64,000 nt of DNA. Origin: Mucilaginibacter sp. (lineage in GTDB: Bacteria > Bacteroidota > Bacteroidia > Sphingobacteriales > Sphingobacteriaceae). Each line of letters opens with the position of its first letter. The stretch's first letter is position 1. The DNA lies in contig JAQBOM010000010.1 in the NCBI GenBank assembly GCA_028288025.1, forward strand, positions 1 through 64,000. Direction: 5' to 3'. Below the pieces are notes generated by a model, which saw only the letters and a program-made list of their open reading frames with translations, searched no databases and was not told where the DNA came from. A program made the translations under genes and the position numbers. Of this stretch, positions 17,605-26,468 are shown piece by piece.

Positions 17605-17620
17605 TTTGCACATCTGCATA
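17605..17620. repeat. 16-bp dispersed word, inverted copy at 45073-45088
   Basis: ATTTGCACATCTGCAT here is the exact reverse complement of 45073-45088. Both copies lie in short spacers next to stop codons. I see no further structure around this copy. Confidence 0.7.
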
Positions 17621-17627
17621 CCGCACA

Positions 17628-19823
17628 TCAATTCCCCATTTCAGATAAAAACTTTATCCGCATAAGCTGTACTTCTTCGCGGGTATAATCGTCGTTGCCT
17701 AATTCAACCAGCGCGTCATCTATCGAATCGATTTCAGCATTGCGGAAATAATCAAACACTTCTTCCTGCTTATCTTCATCAATAACCTCGTCGATATAGT
17801 AGTTGAGGTTAAGTTTGGTTCCTGAGTTGACTATGGTTTCAACTTCTTTCAGTATCTCTTCATATGACAAGCCTTTTGAGGCTGCAATATCATCTAGGTT
17901 TAAATGGCGGTCGATATTTTGAATGATGAATACCTTTAGCGCCGATTTATTCGCAGCGCTTTTGATCACCATGTCAATGGGACGGTCAATTTCGTTATCC
18001 TCCACGTATTTCTGGATCAGGTCGGTAAACGGCTTGCCGAATTTAAGCGCCTTGCCTGCCCCTACGCCTGAAATCTGTTTCAGTTCGTCTGTATTGATCG
18101 GGTAATGCGTACACATCTCTTCGAGCGAAGGATCCTGGAATATAACAAAGGGCGGCAATCCTTTTTGTTTTGCGAGCTTTTTACGCAGGTCCTTAAGCAT
18201 CTGCAATAACTCAGTATCCAGAGCGCCTCCGCCTTGCTTAGGTCCATCTTCCGAATCGTCATCGTCAGCCGCCTCAATTGGCCTGTTTAAAATAAACCGG
18301 ATATTATATGGGTTATCAATGAACGCGTTACCTGTTTTGGTTAACCGCAATAAACCGTACTGATCAATGTCCTTCGATAAAAAATTATTCAGCAGGGCTT
18401 GCCTGAGCAACGAATTCCACAGGTTGCGGCCATCTTCCTTACCCGAACCATAATAATCAAGCAGGTCATGCTCATAGTTCTTTATTTGGGCATTCTCCTC
18501 TCCCATTAGTATGCTGATGATATGATGGTCATCAAATTTCTCGCCTATCTGTTTGATCAGGCTCAATGCTTTGTGAAGCTGCAATTCACCGTCAAAATGC
18601 TCTTTATGGGTGCTGCAGTTGTCGCACATGCTATTACAACCCGCTTCATTGAAGTTTTCACCAAAATAATGAAGGAGCTGTTTCCGCCTGCACACAGATG
18701 ACTCCGCGTAGTCGATCACCTCTTTCAATATCTGGGTGCCAATTTCCCTTTCGGCAACGGGCTTATCCTTCATGAACTTTTGCAGCTTGTCAATATCTTT
18801 CTCAGAGTAGAAGGCCACACACACACCTTCGCCGCCGTCGCGTCCCGCGCGCCCGGTTTCCTGGTAGTAGCCTTCCATGCTTTTTGGCACGTCGTGGTGG
18901 ATCACATACCGCACATCGGGTTTATCAATACCCATACCGAAGGCGATGGTAGCAACGATCACATCTACATCCTCCATCAAAAATTTATCCTGCGTATCGG
19001 TTCGTACTTTGGGGTCTAAACCGGCATGGTAAGGCAATGCCTTAATACCATTCAGGTTAAGCGCTTCAGCAACCTCCTCAACCTTTTTACGGCTAAGGCA
19101 ATAGATGATCCCTGATTTACCCTGGTTCTGCTTAACAAATTTAACGATCTCCTTGATCACATTACGTTTGGCGCGTACTTCGTAAAACAAGTTTGAACGA
19201 TTGAACGACGACTTAAAAATTGTCGCGTTGTTCATTTGCAGGTTTTTTTGAATATCCTGCTGAACTTTCGGCGTTGCCGTAGCTGTTAAAGCGATAATAG
19301 GAATATCGTCGCCGATATTGCTGATCACCTGCCTGATCTTGCGGTATTCCGGGCGGAAATCATGCCCCCATTCCGAAATACAATGGGCCTCATCAACGGC
19401 AACAAACGACACTTCGTTCAGCCGTAAAAAGTCCACATTTTCCTGCTTGGTCAATGACTCCGGCGCTACATACAACAGTTTGGTTTTGCCGGCTAAAACA
19501 TCTTCCTTTACTTTAGCTATTTCGGATTTGGTTAGTGATGAGTTTAAAAAATGTGCAATGCTGTCCGATCCGCCGAATGCCCGTAATTGGTCAACCTGAT
19601 TTTTCATTAATGCGATCAATGGAGAGATCACGATTGCCGTGCCCTCGCTCATTAATGCCGGCAGCTGGTAACACATGGATTTGCCACCACCGGTAGGCAT
19701 TATCACAAATGTATCGTTGCCCGCCAGTATATTTGTTATGATCGCTTCCTGCTCTCCCTTAAAATTATCAAACCCAAAAAAATTCTGGAGATTATCAAAA
19801 AGCGACTTCTTAGTTTCTATCAT
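17628..19823 (-). CDS. recQ: ATP-dependent DNA helicase RecQ
   Basis: 3'-5' helicase of recombination and fork repair. The 731-aa protein has Walker A PTGGGKS (43-49), DEAH (144-147) followed by CISEWGHDFRPEY, the RecQ zinc-binding cysteines (CRRKQLLHYF and GCNSMCDNC), an RQC winged-helix region, and an HRDC domain (about residues 540-620, LAKQKGLPPFVIF). A C-terminal extension of about 100 residues, acidic and helical, follows; this is common in Bacteroidota RecQ. All catalytic motifs look intact. The 238-bp spacer to manC is AT-rich and divergent, with no hairpin I can support. Confidence 0.97.
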   Translation of the reverse strand: MIETKKSLFDNLQNFFGFDNFKGEQEAIITNILAGNDTFVIMPTGGGKSMCYQLPALMSEGTAIVISPLIALMKNQVDQLRAFGGSDSIAHFLNSSLTKSEIAKVKEDVLAGKTKLLYVAPESLTKQENVDFLRLNEVSFVAVDEAHCISEWGHDFRPEYRKIRQVISNIGDDIPIIALTATATPKVQQDIQKNLQMNNATIFKSSFNRSNLFYEVRAKRNVIKEIVKFVKQNQGKSGIIYCLSRKKVEEVAEALNLNGIKALPYHAGLDPKVRTDTQDKFLMEDVDVIVATIAFGMGIDKPDVRYVIHHDVPKSMEGYYQETGRAGRDGGEGVCVAFYSEKDIDKLQKFMKDKPVAEREIGTQILKEVIDYAESSVCRRKQLLHYFGENFNEAGCNSMCDNCSTHKEHFDGELQLHKALSLIKQIGEKFDDHHIISILMGEENAQIKNYEHDLLDYYGSGKEDGRNLWNSLLRQALLNNFLSKDIDQYGLLRLTKTGNAFIDNPYNIRFILNRPIEAADDDDSEDGPKQGGGALDTELLQMLKDLRKKLAKQKGLPPFVIFQDPSLEEMCTHYPINTDELKQISGVGAGKALKFGKPFTDLIQKYVEDNEIDRPIDMVIKSAANKSALKVFIIQNIDRHLNLDDIAASKGLSYEEILKEVETIVNSGTKLNLNYYIDEVIDEDKQEEVFDYFRNAEIDSIDDALVELGNDDYTREEVQLMRIKFLSEMGN

Positions 19824-20061
19824 TATTTACGTATTCTTATTGTATTTAAAAGTTTAAAGTAACAAATTTTTATCAATAAACGATGGATTTACTTTAAAAT
19901 TTTATATAGAAATGATTATTCTATTAAAAACAATTTCTTTGTTTATTTATTTAATCAACGGTATAACCGGGTTTGAATTATTTAGTTTTATTTAATACTG
20001 AATTCACAGATTTATGTACAATTTTACAACGCTTATACCAAATTAAATTTTTAACCACCAA

Positions 20062-21147
20062 ATGAATAAAAATTACTACGCCATTATAATGGCTGGCGGT
20101 ATCGGAAGCCGTTTTTGGCCCATCAGCCGGACATCTCATCCAAAACAATTTATTGATATACTGGGCACCGGGAAAACATTGATCCAAAATACTTACGACC
20201 GTTTTTTAAAAGTATGCCCAAAAGAAAATATTTATGTAGTTACCAACGAGATATACACCGACCTGGTAAAAAAGCAACTACCGGACATGCAGGACCAGCA
20301 GATACTTACCGAGCCGGTAATGCGCAACACTGCTCCATGCATAGCTTACGGCTGTTTTAAAATTGAGAGCCTTAACCCCGATGCCATCATTGTGGTTGCC
20401 CCTTCTGACCACCTGATACTCGATGAGCCTGCCTTTATCAGCACCATTGAAAAATCACTCGAAACTGCATCCAAAAACGACTGCCTGATCACTTTAGGTA
20501 TAAAGCCATCGAGACCTGATACGGGTTACGGTTATATACAATACACCGAGCAAAATTTGAATGGCGATTTTCACAAGGTTAAAACTTTTACTGAAAAGCC
20601 TACGCTTGAAATAGCCAGGACGTTTATTCAAAGCGGCGACTTTTTATGGAATGCCGGGATATTCGTTTGGTCGGCGAACGCAATTGTGAAAGCATTTAAC
20701 CAGTATTTGCCGGATATGCATGAGATATTTGCTGAGGCACGCGGTATATACAATACCGATGCTGAAAAAAGCAGCATTAACAAATCATATATGCAATGCA
20801 CCAATATATCTATCGATTATGGCATCATGGAGAAGGCCAATAATGTATATGTCTTGCCGTCTGAGTTTGGCTGGTCGGACCTGGGTACCTGGGCTTCCAT
20901 TTACGACCTTGCCGAAAAGGATTATGTCGGCAATGCCGTTATCCCTTCAGAGAAAGTGATTATGTACGATTCATCCAACTGTATGGTCAACGTGCCGGGC
21001 GATAAACTGGTAATATTACAGGGGCTGCATGATTTCATAGTAGTTGAATCGAACAACACCCTGCTCATCTGCCCCCGCGACCAGGAACAAAACGTTAAAA
21101 AAGTAGTGGCCGATGTGAAATCGAAATTCGGATCGAAATACATTTAG
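20062..21147 (+). CDS. manC: Mannose-1-phosphate guanylyltransferase
   Basis: Makes GDP-mannose from GTP and mannose-1-phosphate for surface polysaccharides. The nucleotidyltransferase signature AGGIGSRFWPISRTSHPKQF begins at about residue 11. Substrate motifs include TGYGYIQY, FTEKPT and FLWNAGIFVW. At 361 aa it lacks the C-terminal cupin of bifunctional ManC/AlgA, so it is the monofunctional type. No capsule or O-antigen cluster is next to it. It converges on porG across a 444-bp repeat-rich spacer. Confidence 0.94.
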   Translation: MNKNYYAIIMAGGIGSRFWPISRTSHPKQFIDILGTGKTLIQNTYDRFLKVCPKENIYVVTNEIYTDLVKKQLPDMQDQQILTEPVMRNTAPCIAYGCFKIESLNPDAIIVVAPSDHLILDEPAFISTIEKSLETASKNDCLITLGIKPSRPDTGYGYIQYTEQNLNGDFHKVKTFTEKPTLEIARTFIQSGDFLWNAGIFVWSANAIVKAFNQYLPDMHEIFAEARGIYNTDAEKSSINKSYMQCTNISIDYGIMEKANNVYVLPSEFGWSDLGTWASIYDLAEKDYVGNAVIPSEKVIMYDSSNCMVNVPGDKLVILQGLHDFIVVESNNTLLICPRDQEQNVKKVVADVKSKFGSKYI

Positions 21148-21591
21148 TTGAAGAGATTAGAGGTTGGAGATTAGAGATTGGGTTATTTCAGCCCATAATC
21201 CGGAAGACCTCTAATTTCTTCCATATGCTTAATAATTCTAGTTGCTTCGACCGTATTTAAGATAAAATCAAGGCTGTATCATTTTGTGAAAGAGATACAC
21301 TTGATACAGGTGATACACTTGATACAGTTTGATACAGGTGATACAGTTTGATACAGATGATACAGCAGATACACTGACAAAATACTGTCACTGCTTTTAT
21401 AAAATCTCCCTGTAAAATTAGTAATGAACCGTTGTTATAACCGTTAATTCTTACCTTGTTTTCGGCGTTTTATGCTTTCTTCCGTGAGTGATTAAAGATC
21501 AGCCATGCATTCTCCTTTGACTAAGTTATTATTAGTCAAACATAAGTCCCTTATTTTTGACTAATCTCTAATCTTCGGTCACTAATCTCTT
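21148..21591. other. 444-bp repeat-rich spacer between convergent manC and porG
   Basis: No convincing gene is present. The spacer is bounded by a 30-bp inverted word repeat: 21150-21179 and 21563-21592 are complementary at 25 of 30 positions. One arm starts 2 nt after the manC stop and the other touches the porG stop. Inside are a GATACA array (21293-21373), a single inverted TGTATC at 21275-21280, and scattered TAGTCAAA/TTGACTAA words around 21518-21562. Confidence 0.75.
21293..21373. repeat. Nine GATACA direct repeats with 9-10 bp period
   Basis: GATACA starts at 21293, 21303, 21312, 21321, 21331, 21340, 21350, 21359 and 21368. Steps are 10, 9, 9, 10, 9, 10, 9 and 9 bp, close to one DNA helical turn, so all copies face roughly the same side. 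The linker bases vary (C/G, then TT, GT, AT or CA). An inverted TGTATC lies at 21275. The pattern resembles an iteron or a multimeric protein-binding array. Confidence 0.85.
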
Positions 21592-22377
21592 CTAATGAAA
21601 ATAACACTTCTGCGTAACGAAGGTGTATGAGATCGATATCTGCGTAAAGAAATAGGTATCACGCGGGCGTAGGTCGCCCCGTTGTGAGCCGGCAGTGCCG
21701 GTAAAAACACCCGTGCGCTCTCCCGACCTGTCGGATAAAACCGTTGCCGTATAACTGATCTTATTTTTATCGGGATAGAGGCCGCTTACGTCGTCGAGAT
21801 AGTCGGTATTTGGTTGGCGGTAGCCGATATCAGCTGCCAGTGTCCATTTACCCATAATATTGTACTTAATGCCGGCGCCGTAGGGTATAGAAAATGCGTA
21901 GGGCGAATATGGCTTTTTTTGACCTTCTGTTTGAAAATTGTCCAGCGCGTACCATTGTCCATTATATATGGTACCAGGCCAGAAGTTGAGGCCGGCCAAA
22001 CCCGCATAAATGTATGGCGTGAATTTATTTTTACCCGCCTCGGGTATATAGTGCATAAAATTAAATTCGAAGATTAAGCTGAGTTCACTTAGTGGTGTAG
22101 TAAAGCTCAGGTTACGGTTACGGAACTGCTGGCTGTTTGAGTTACTGTCGGCAGCGCTGATGCGGCCATAGGTATAATTGATCTTGGCTGACAAATAGCC
22201 GTTAAAATTGCGTTTTAAAAAACCACCCACGGCAATGCCGCTTACCTTAACGGGGTTATTGGGGTTTAAATCGCCCATATAGCCCGAGCCGCCAACAGCT
22301 CCGCCTATTTCCCAGGCTTGTGCCTGTAAATCATAGGATATAAAAACTAAAAATATAAATAGTACAAATTTCGACAT
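21592..22377 (-). CDS. porG: PorG-like outer-membrane protein (DUF6089)
   Basis: The 261-aa protein has a signal peptide ending in LQAQ (about residue 20) and then a beta-barrel of the DUF6089 family. Motifs include WEIGGAVGGSGYMGDLNP at the mature N-terminus and YAGLAGLNFWPG. In Porphyromonas gingivalis, PorG is part of type IX secretion and gliding machinery at the outer membrane. The frame can be extended to an ATG at 22422, but those codons are read from the repeat spacer. The ATG at 22377 starts the signal peptide. It follows nadK in the same direction. The isoprenyl transferase and bamA genes that usually follow are absent here. Confidence 0.82.
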   Translation of the reverse strand: MSKFVLFIFLVFISYDLQAQAWEIGGAVGGSGYMGDLNPNNPVKVSGIAVGGFLKRNFNGYLSAKINYTYGRISAADSNSNSQQFRNRNLSFTTPLSELSLIFEFNFMHYIPEAGKNKFTPYIYAGLAGLNFWPGTIYNGQWYALDNFQTEGQKKPYSPYAFSIPYGAGIKYNIMGKWTLAADIGYRQPNTDYLDDVSGLYPDKNKISYTATVLSDRSGERTGVFTGTAGSQRGDLRPRDTYFFTQISISYTFVTQKCYFH

Positions 22378-22387
22378 ATATTTTCTT

Positions 22388-22462
22388 GAGTACTGAGTCT
22401 GTAGTATTGAGTCGTAAGTCATTTAATTCCCCCTAAGACTCAAGACTACAGACTTAAGACTC
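22388..22462. repeat. GAGTCTTAAGTCTGTAGTCTTGAG-type inverted word repeat
   Basis: Left arm 22388-22416 pairs with right arm 22434-22462 at 24 of 29 positions, with a 17-nt loop. It lies between nadK and porG, with right-type words continuing to within a few bases of the nadK stop. The GACTTAAGAC word recurs at 51851-51879, and a related GTAGTCTTGAG at the yihA stop (34430-34450). Confidence 0.8.
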
Positions 22463-22472
22463 ACGACTTAAA

Positions 22473-23354
22473 TTAATAATTACGGGTATCTAAGCCCCAT
22501 AAAAGTTTGTTTCTTAACGTTGACAAATAGCTTTCATTATTTAAACGGATAAGATTCAACCGGAATCCGGCCTTTTTTAAAGTGAACCGCATGGTTTTAT
22601 CAATTACAGCCGTTCTGGAGTCACACGAAACCAGGTAGTTTGAGCTGCGGCATTCCACTTCTATAGAAAGCGTACTGGTATCGGGCAACACTACAGGTCG
22701 TACGTTTAAGTTATGCGGTGAAACGGGGGTCAATACGATGCTGTTCGACTGCGGAAAGATTATTGGCCCGCCGCAGCTTAACGAGTATGCGGTTGAACCG
22801 GTTGATGTAGATATGATGATACCATCGCCCCAATAGGAGTTTAAAAACTCTTCTTCCAGGAAAACGTGCGTGGTGATCATGGCTGCATCATCCCGCTTGT
22901 GGATGGTAATATCATTAAGCGCAAAGTTGTCCTTACCAAATATCTCCAATTCCGAATGGATGCAGATCAGTTCACGGCTATCCAGGCTAAATTGTTTGTT
23001 TACGACGGCGTGTATAGCGGCGGCTATATCGTTTTTATTAATACTCGCCAAAAATCCCAGCCGGCCAAAATTAATACCGATAACTGGTATGCCGGTATCC
23101 CCTATCATAGTAACTGTGTCAAGCAGCGTTCCATCGCCGCCCAGCGTCAAAAAAAGGTCAATAACCCCTTTTATCTCGTCGTCAGGCTCCAGCACTTTAT
23201 ATTTTACCATACTGATATGGCCCGCTAAATGATCATTCAGTTCCCGGTGTACATAAATATCAACCCCGTGCTGTGCAAGGTTATCGAAAACATGCTGTAT
23301 GCTGGGAAATACTGCCGGGTCGTTGAATTGCCTGCCGTAAACTGCTATCTTCAT
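22473..23354 (-). CDS. nadK: NAD kinase
   Basis: Phosphorylates NAD to NADP in the cytoplasm. The 293-aa protein contains the GGDGT motif (LTLGGDGTLLDT), GRLGFLA, the NE/D-rich motif around FALNDITIHKRD, and GSTAYSLSCGGPI. The frame has an ATG at 23369, but its first five codons lie in a GGTCATT repeat; MKIAVYGRQ from 23354 fits the family. It is part of the leftward block CBS-nadK-porG. Confidence 0.95.
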   Translation of the reverse strand: MKIAVYGRQFNDPAVFPSIQHVFDNLAQHGVDIYVHRELNDHLAGHISMVKYKVLEPDDEIKGVIDLFLTLGGDGTLLDTVTMIGDTGIPVIGINFGRLGFLASINKNDIAAAIHAVVNKQFSLDSRELICIHSELEIFGKDNFALNDITIHKRDDAAMITTHVFLEEEFLNSYWGDGIIISTSTGSTAYSLSCGGPIIFPQSNSIVLTPVSPHNLNVRPVVLPDTSTLSIEVECRSSNYLVSCDSRTAVIDKTMRFTLKKAGFRLNLIRLNNESYLSTLRNKLLWGLDTRNY

Positions 23355-23360
23355 TTGGTT

Positions 23361-23480
23361 ATTGGTCATTGGTCATTAGTCACTGATCATTGGTAAATAC
23401 AACTGTAACTATTAGCCTGGTAATTAAATGTGATTTGGGATTATGGCAAAACAAACAAAATGACTAATGCCCAATAACTA
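23361..23480. repeat. GGTCATT / GACTAAT word repeats between CBS gene and nadK
   Basis: ATTGGTCATTGGTCATTAGTCAC (left type, 23361-23383) faces GACTAATGCCCAATAACTA (right type, 23462-23480), which can pair in part (TTATTGGGCATTAGTC). The right words end 3 nt before the stop codon of the CBS gene and the left words begin at the nadK start. A related AGTTATTATTAGTCAAAC lies at about 21524. Confidence 0.6.
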
Positions 23481-23483
23481 AAG

Positions 23484-24146
23484 TTACAAATTAAGGTAAT
23501 TCATCAGCGAATTATACCTGTCCCTCGAATTATCATTTTCATCATTATGATTAAAGGTTGCCTTTATATCATATTCATACCGCAAAAAGGTAGCGATGAT
23601 AGCCGAAATGTCCTGTTTATTTACTTTAAGGGTAACCTCCATCCGGGTAGAATCGGGAAAGGTGCGGACATACGAACTTAATATCTGTGCATTATCTGAT
23701 TCAACAATTTGCGACATGTGGGCCAGCGAATTGTTTTTGTTGTTGATCTCCAGCACAATTATTCCTCCCGGCTGCTCAACTGCGGTTAACAAGGCAAAAT
23801 GCTGGGTAAGGGCATTGATAGAAACCAGGCCCAGGTAATTTTTTTTTGCATCCAATACCGGCACCACGGTTAACTGCAGTTCGTAAAACATACGAATAAC
23901 ATCATATATATGCTGGTCTTCCAGCACATAAGGGTTAACCAGCGAAAGTGCCAGGGCGCCTAAAGGTGTTTGATAATCTGTTTCAGCTATGAGGTCGTTC
24001 TCGGCAACGAGGCCCAAAAACTGCTCTTCATTTACAATTGGCAAATGCCTGACGCGAAATTCAATCATACGGTCAAGCACCTTCTGTATACTGTCAGAAG
24101 TATGCACCGGAAGCATCACGTCAGATATCAGTTCAATTGCGAGCAT
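23484..24146 (-). CDS. CBS-domain protein
   Basis: The 220-aa protein has two CBS domains (about residues 1-60 and 70-130; motifs VRHLPIVNEEQFLGLVAEND and LTVVPVLDAKKNYLGLVSI). A C-terminal ACT-like region follows (about 140-205). CBS pairs bind adenine nucleotides and regulate a partner; here the partner is not evident. It starts 1 nt after the stop of the alpha/beta hydrolase gene and is followed by nadK, a gene order seen widely in Bacteroidota. Confidence 0.88.
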   Translation of the reverse strand: MLAIELISDVMLPVHTSDSIQKVLDRMIEFRVRHLPIVNEEQFLGLVAENDLIAETDYQTPLGALALSLVNPYVLEDQHIYDVIRMFYELQLTVVPVLDAKKNYLGLVSINALTQHFALLTAVEQPGGIIVLEINNKNNSLAHMSQIVESDNAQILSSYVRTFPDSTRMEVTLKVNKQDISAIIATFLRYEYDIKATFNHNDENDNSRDRYNSLMNYLNL

Positions 24147-24147
24147 A

Positions 24148-24909
24148 TTAATTTTTTATTTTTTCTAAAAACCCTTTTAACAACCTGTTAAACTCTTTGG
24201 GCTGCTCCATCATTGGGGCATGCCCGCATTGATCGATCCAGTGCAATTCCGAATCCGGCAGCAGCGAATTAAATTCAACAGCCACCTCAGGCGGTGTGAT
24301 CTTATCATTTTTACCCCATATAAGCGACACCGGGATATTTATTTTATGCAGGTCCTTTTTCATATTATGACGTATGGCCGATTTAGCCATCGCTAATATC
24401 CGGATCACGCTATGCCGGTCGTTTATTATCCTATATACGTCATCTACCAGTTCTTTGGTTGCTATTTGGGGATCATAAAACGTGTATTCTACCTTTTCCT
24501 TTATAAAGTCATAGTTTCCGCGACGGGGAAACGAGCCGCCAAAAGCGTTTTCGTACAATCCCGAGCTGCCTGTAAGCACCATCGCTTTAACCATAGCCGG
24601 GTGCGATAATACATATATCAGCCCTACGTGCCCGCCCAATGAGTTGCCCAATAGCGTAACATTGCTCAACTGTTTATGAACGATGAACTTGTGAACATAT
24701 TTTGCCATGGTTTTTACACCGGTAGTTAGCAGGGGCAGATCATAAATAGGCAACACAGGGATTATTACCCTGTATTGTGATCTGAACTCCTCAATTACCT
24801 CGTCCCAGTTACTTAATGCGCCCATTAAGCCATGTAATAATAACAGAACTTCGCCTTCGCCTTCGTCAATATAGTTAAAACCTTTTTCCTGTTTAAGTGC
24901 GAAATTCAT
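24148..24909 (-). CDS. Alpha/beta-fold hydrolase
   Basis: The 253-aa protein has the fold's oxyanion motif LLLLHGLMGALSNW and the nucleophile elbow GNSLGG (Ser). The acid Asp is in LIWGKNDKITPP, and the catalytic His is in DQCGHAPMMEQP. The triad is complete. The substrate is not recognisable; carboxylester or lactone hydrolysis is typical. It is tightly linked to the CBS gene downstream. A 159-bp spacer separates it from yqeY; I see nothing definite there. Confidence 0.88.
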   Translation of the reverse strand: MNFALKQEKGFNYIDEGEGEVLLLLHGLMGALSNWDEVIEEFRSQYRVIIPVLPIYDLPLLTTGVKTMAKYVHKFIVHKQLSNVTLLGNSLGGHVGLIYVLSHPAMVKAMVLTGSSGLYENAFGGSFPRRGNYDFIKEKVEYTFYDPQIATKELVDDVYRIINDRHSVIRILAMAKSAIRHNMKKDLHKINIPVSLIWGKNDKITPPEVAVEFNSLLPDSELHWIDQCGHAPMMEQPKEFNRLLKGFLEKIKN

Positions 24910-25069
24910 ATAAATCTGTAAAGTTTAAATTGTGAAAACAGGTGTTTATTTTGCTTCGGCTCATACTTACTGAATATCCCGCCATAAAAATAGTTTATTG
25001 CGGTTGAGTTACAACAATTAAAGGAATTTAATTTGGTCGGTAGTGAGTACCTGTTATATACTCACTACG

Positions 25070-25519
25070 CTATCCCAGCAATTGCCTTACTACTTCCGAA
25101 ATGGTCCTGCCATCAGCCTGTCCGGCTAGTTCCTTATTGGCAATACCCATTACTTTACCCATATCACTTACCGATGTGGCGCCAATACGGCTAATAAGCT
25201 CCTGCAAGTACCCTTCAATTTCAAAACGGGTCATTTGCTGCGGCAGGTAAGGCTCTATTACCTGCATTTCGGCCATCTCAATCTGGTACAGGTCGTCCCT
25301 ATTTTGCGTTTTATAAATCTCGGCCGATTCCTTACGCTGTTTTACTAATTTTTGCAGCACCTTAATTTCGGCTTCGCCGGTCAGTTCCTCGGCGGCGCCC
25401 TTTTCGGTTCGCGCTACCAGCAATGCTGCTTTTATGGCCCGCAATCCGCGTAAGCGGTCGGCCTGCTTAGCCAGCATGGCTTGTTTTATATCCTGGTCAA
25501 CCTGGTTAATTAATGACAT
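25070..25519 (-). CDS. GatB/YqeY domain protein
   Basis: The 149-aa length and the sequence (LINQVDQDIKQAMLAKQADRLRGLRAIKAALLVA, then QMTRFEIEGYLQEL and a C-terminal GKVMGIANKELAGQADG) match the YqeY family. This family resembles the tail domain of the amidotransferase subunit GatB and may bind tRNA. Its function is unproven. A dispersed palindrome lies 50 bp upstream of the start. Confidence 0.92.
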   Translation of the reverse strand: MSLINQVDQDIKQAMLAKQADRLRGLRAIKAALLVARTEKGAAEELTGEAEIKVLQKLVKQRKESAEIYKTQNRDDLYQIEMAEMQVIEPYLPQQMTRFEIEGYLQELISRIGATSVSDMGKVMGIANKELAGQADGRTISEVVRQLLG

Positions 25520-25568
25520 GGGGTGGTAATTAGTGAATTGGTGAATTTATTTCGGATTTCGGATGTTC

Positions 25569-25588
25569 AACCCGATAGCTATCGGGTT
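25569..25588. repeat. Perfect 20-bp palindrome, copy 1 (core CCCGATAGCTATCGGG)
   Basis: The 20-bp sequence is its own reverse complement. The same core and flanks (TTCRA before, TTCGRATTTATTTT after) recur at 27969-27986. It lies 50 bp upstream of the yqeY start and downstream of the SDR gene, with TTTCGGA words to its left. Confidence 0.9.
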
Positions 25589-25654
25589 CGAATTTATTTT
25601 TTTATTCAAGTTGTAATCAATCAGTGAAATCCCTTAATCAAAAAAATCAGCGGT

Positions 25655-26413
25655 CTATTTCTTTACAATGTTTACTGCCGATGCCTGCGCTGTTGGCATA
25701 ACAATCATCTCATTAATATTAACATGCGCCGGGCGCGATACGGCGAACCATATTGTCTCGGCTATATCATCGGCAACTAACGGGGCAAAGCCTTCATAAA
25801 CTTTTTTTGCCCTCGTTTTATCGCCTTTAAACCGCACTTCCGAAAACTCTGTTTCAACAGCGCCAGGGTGTATTGCGGTAACTTTAATCCCGTGTTCCAA
25901 CATATCTAGCCGCATCCCTTTATTTAAAGCGTCAACGGCATGTTTTGTCGCGCAATATACGTTGCCATTGGGGTATACTTCCTTCCCGGCAATCGAGCCC
26001 AAATTTACAATATGGCCATGCCCGTTATCAATCATCCAATTTGAAACCACCTTGCTTACGTATAACAAACCTTTAATGTTTGTGTCGATCATCGTATCCC
26101 AATCGTCAAGGTCGCCTTTTTGTATCGGGTCCAGCCCCTGACTTAACCCGGCATTATTGATCAGCACATTTACCTTTTTCCATTTGGCAGGTAACCCTTC
26201 CAGGTTGCTGATCACCTCTTCGCGGTTTCTCACATCAAATGAAGAAACAGCTACTTCAACGTTATATTTTGTATTTAATTTTTTCGCCAGTTTTTCAAGC
26301 CGGTCAAGCCGCCGGCCTGTAAGTATCAGGTTATAATGTTCGCGGGCAAATAAGTGAGCGCAGGCCTCACCGATCCCGGATGAGGCGCCAGTAATTAATG
26401 CAATTTTAGCCAT
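25655..26413 (-). CDS. Short-chain dehydrogenase/reductase (YdfG-like)
   Basis: The 252-aa classical SDR has the cofactor motif TGASSGIGEA at the N-terminus, NNAG, the catalytic Ser in IVNLGSIAGKEVYPNG and the YCATK motif (Tyr and Lys). The R/LD pattern after beta-2 (TGRRLDRL) suggests NADP. The closest well-known relatives are 3-hydroxy acid dehydrogenases such as YdfG (serine/allothreonine, 3-hydroxypropionate); substrate assignment is inference. Confidence 0.9.
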   Translation of the reverse strand: MAKIALITGASSGIGEACAHLFAREHYNLILTGRRLDRLEKLAKKLNTKYNVEVAVSSFDVRNREEVISNLEGLPAKWKKVNVLINNAGLSQGLDPIQKGDLDDWDTMIDTNIKGLLYVSKVVSNWMIDNGHGHIVNLGSIAGKEVYPNGNVYCATKHAVDALNKGMRLDMLEHGIKVTAIHPGAVETEFSEVRFKGDKTRAKKVYEGFAPLVADDIAETIWFAVSRPAHVNINEMIVMPTAQASAVNIVKK

Positions 26414-26468
26414 AGATATAGATAACTATCGCAGCGAAATTATGTTTTTTCCGAACAGCTTTAGCAAA

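Noticed and set aside
21293-21373. CRISPR array
   Set aside because: The repeat unit is only 6-7 bp with 9-10 bp spacing. There are no spacers of 25-40 bp and no cas genes.
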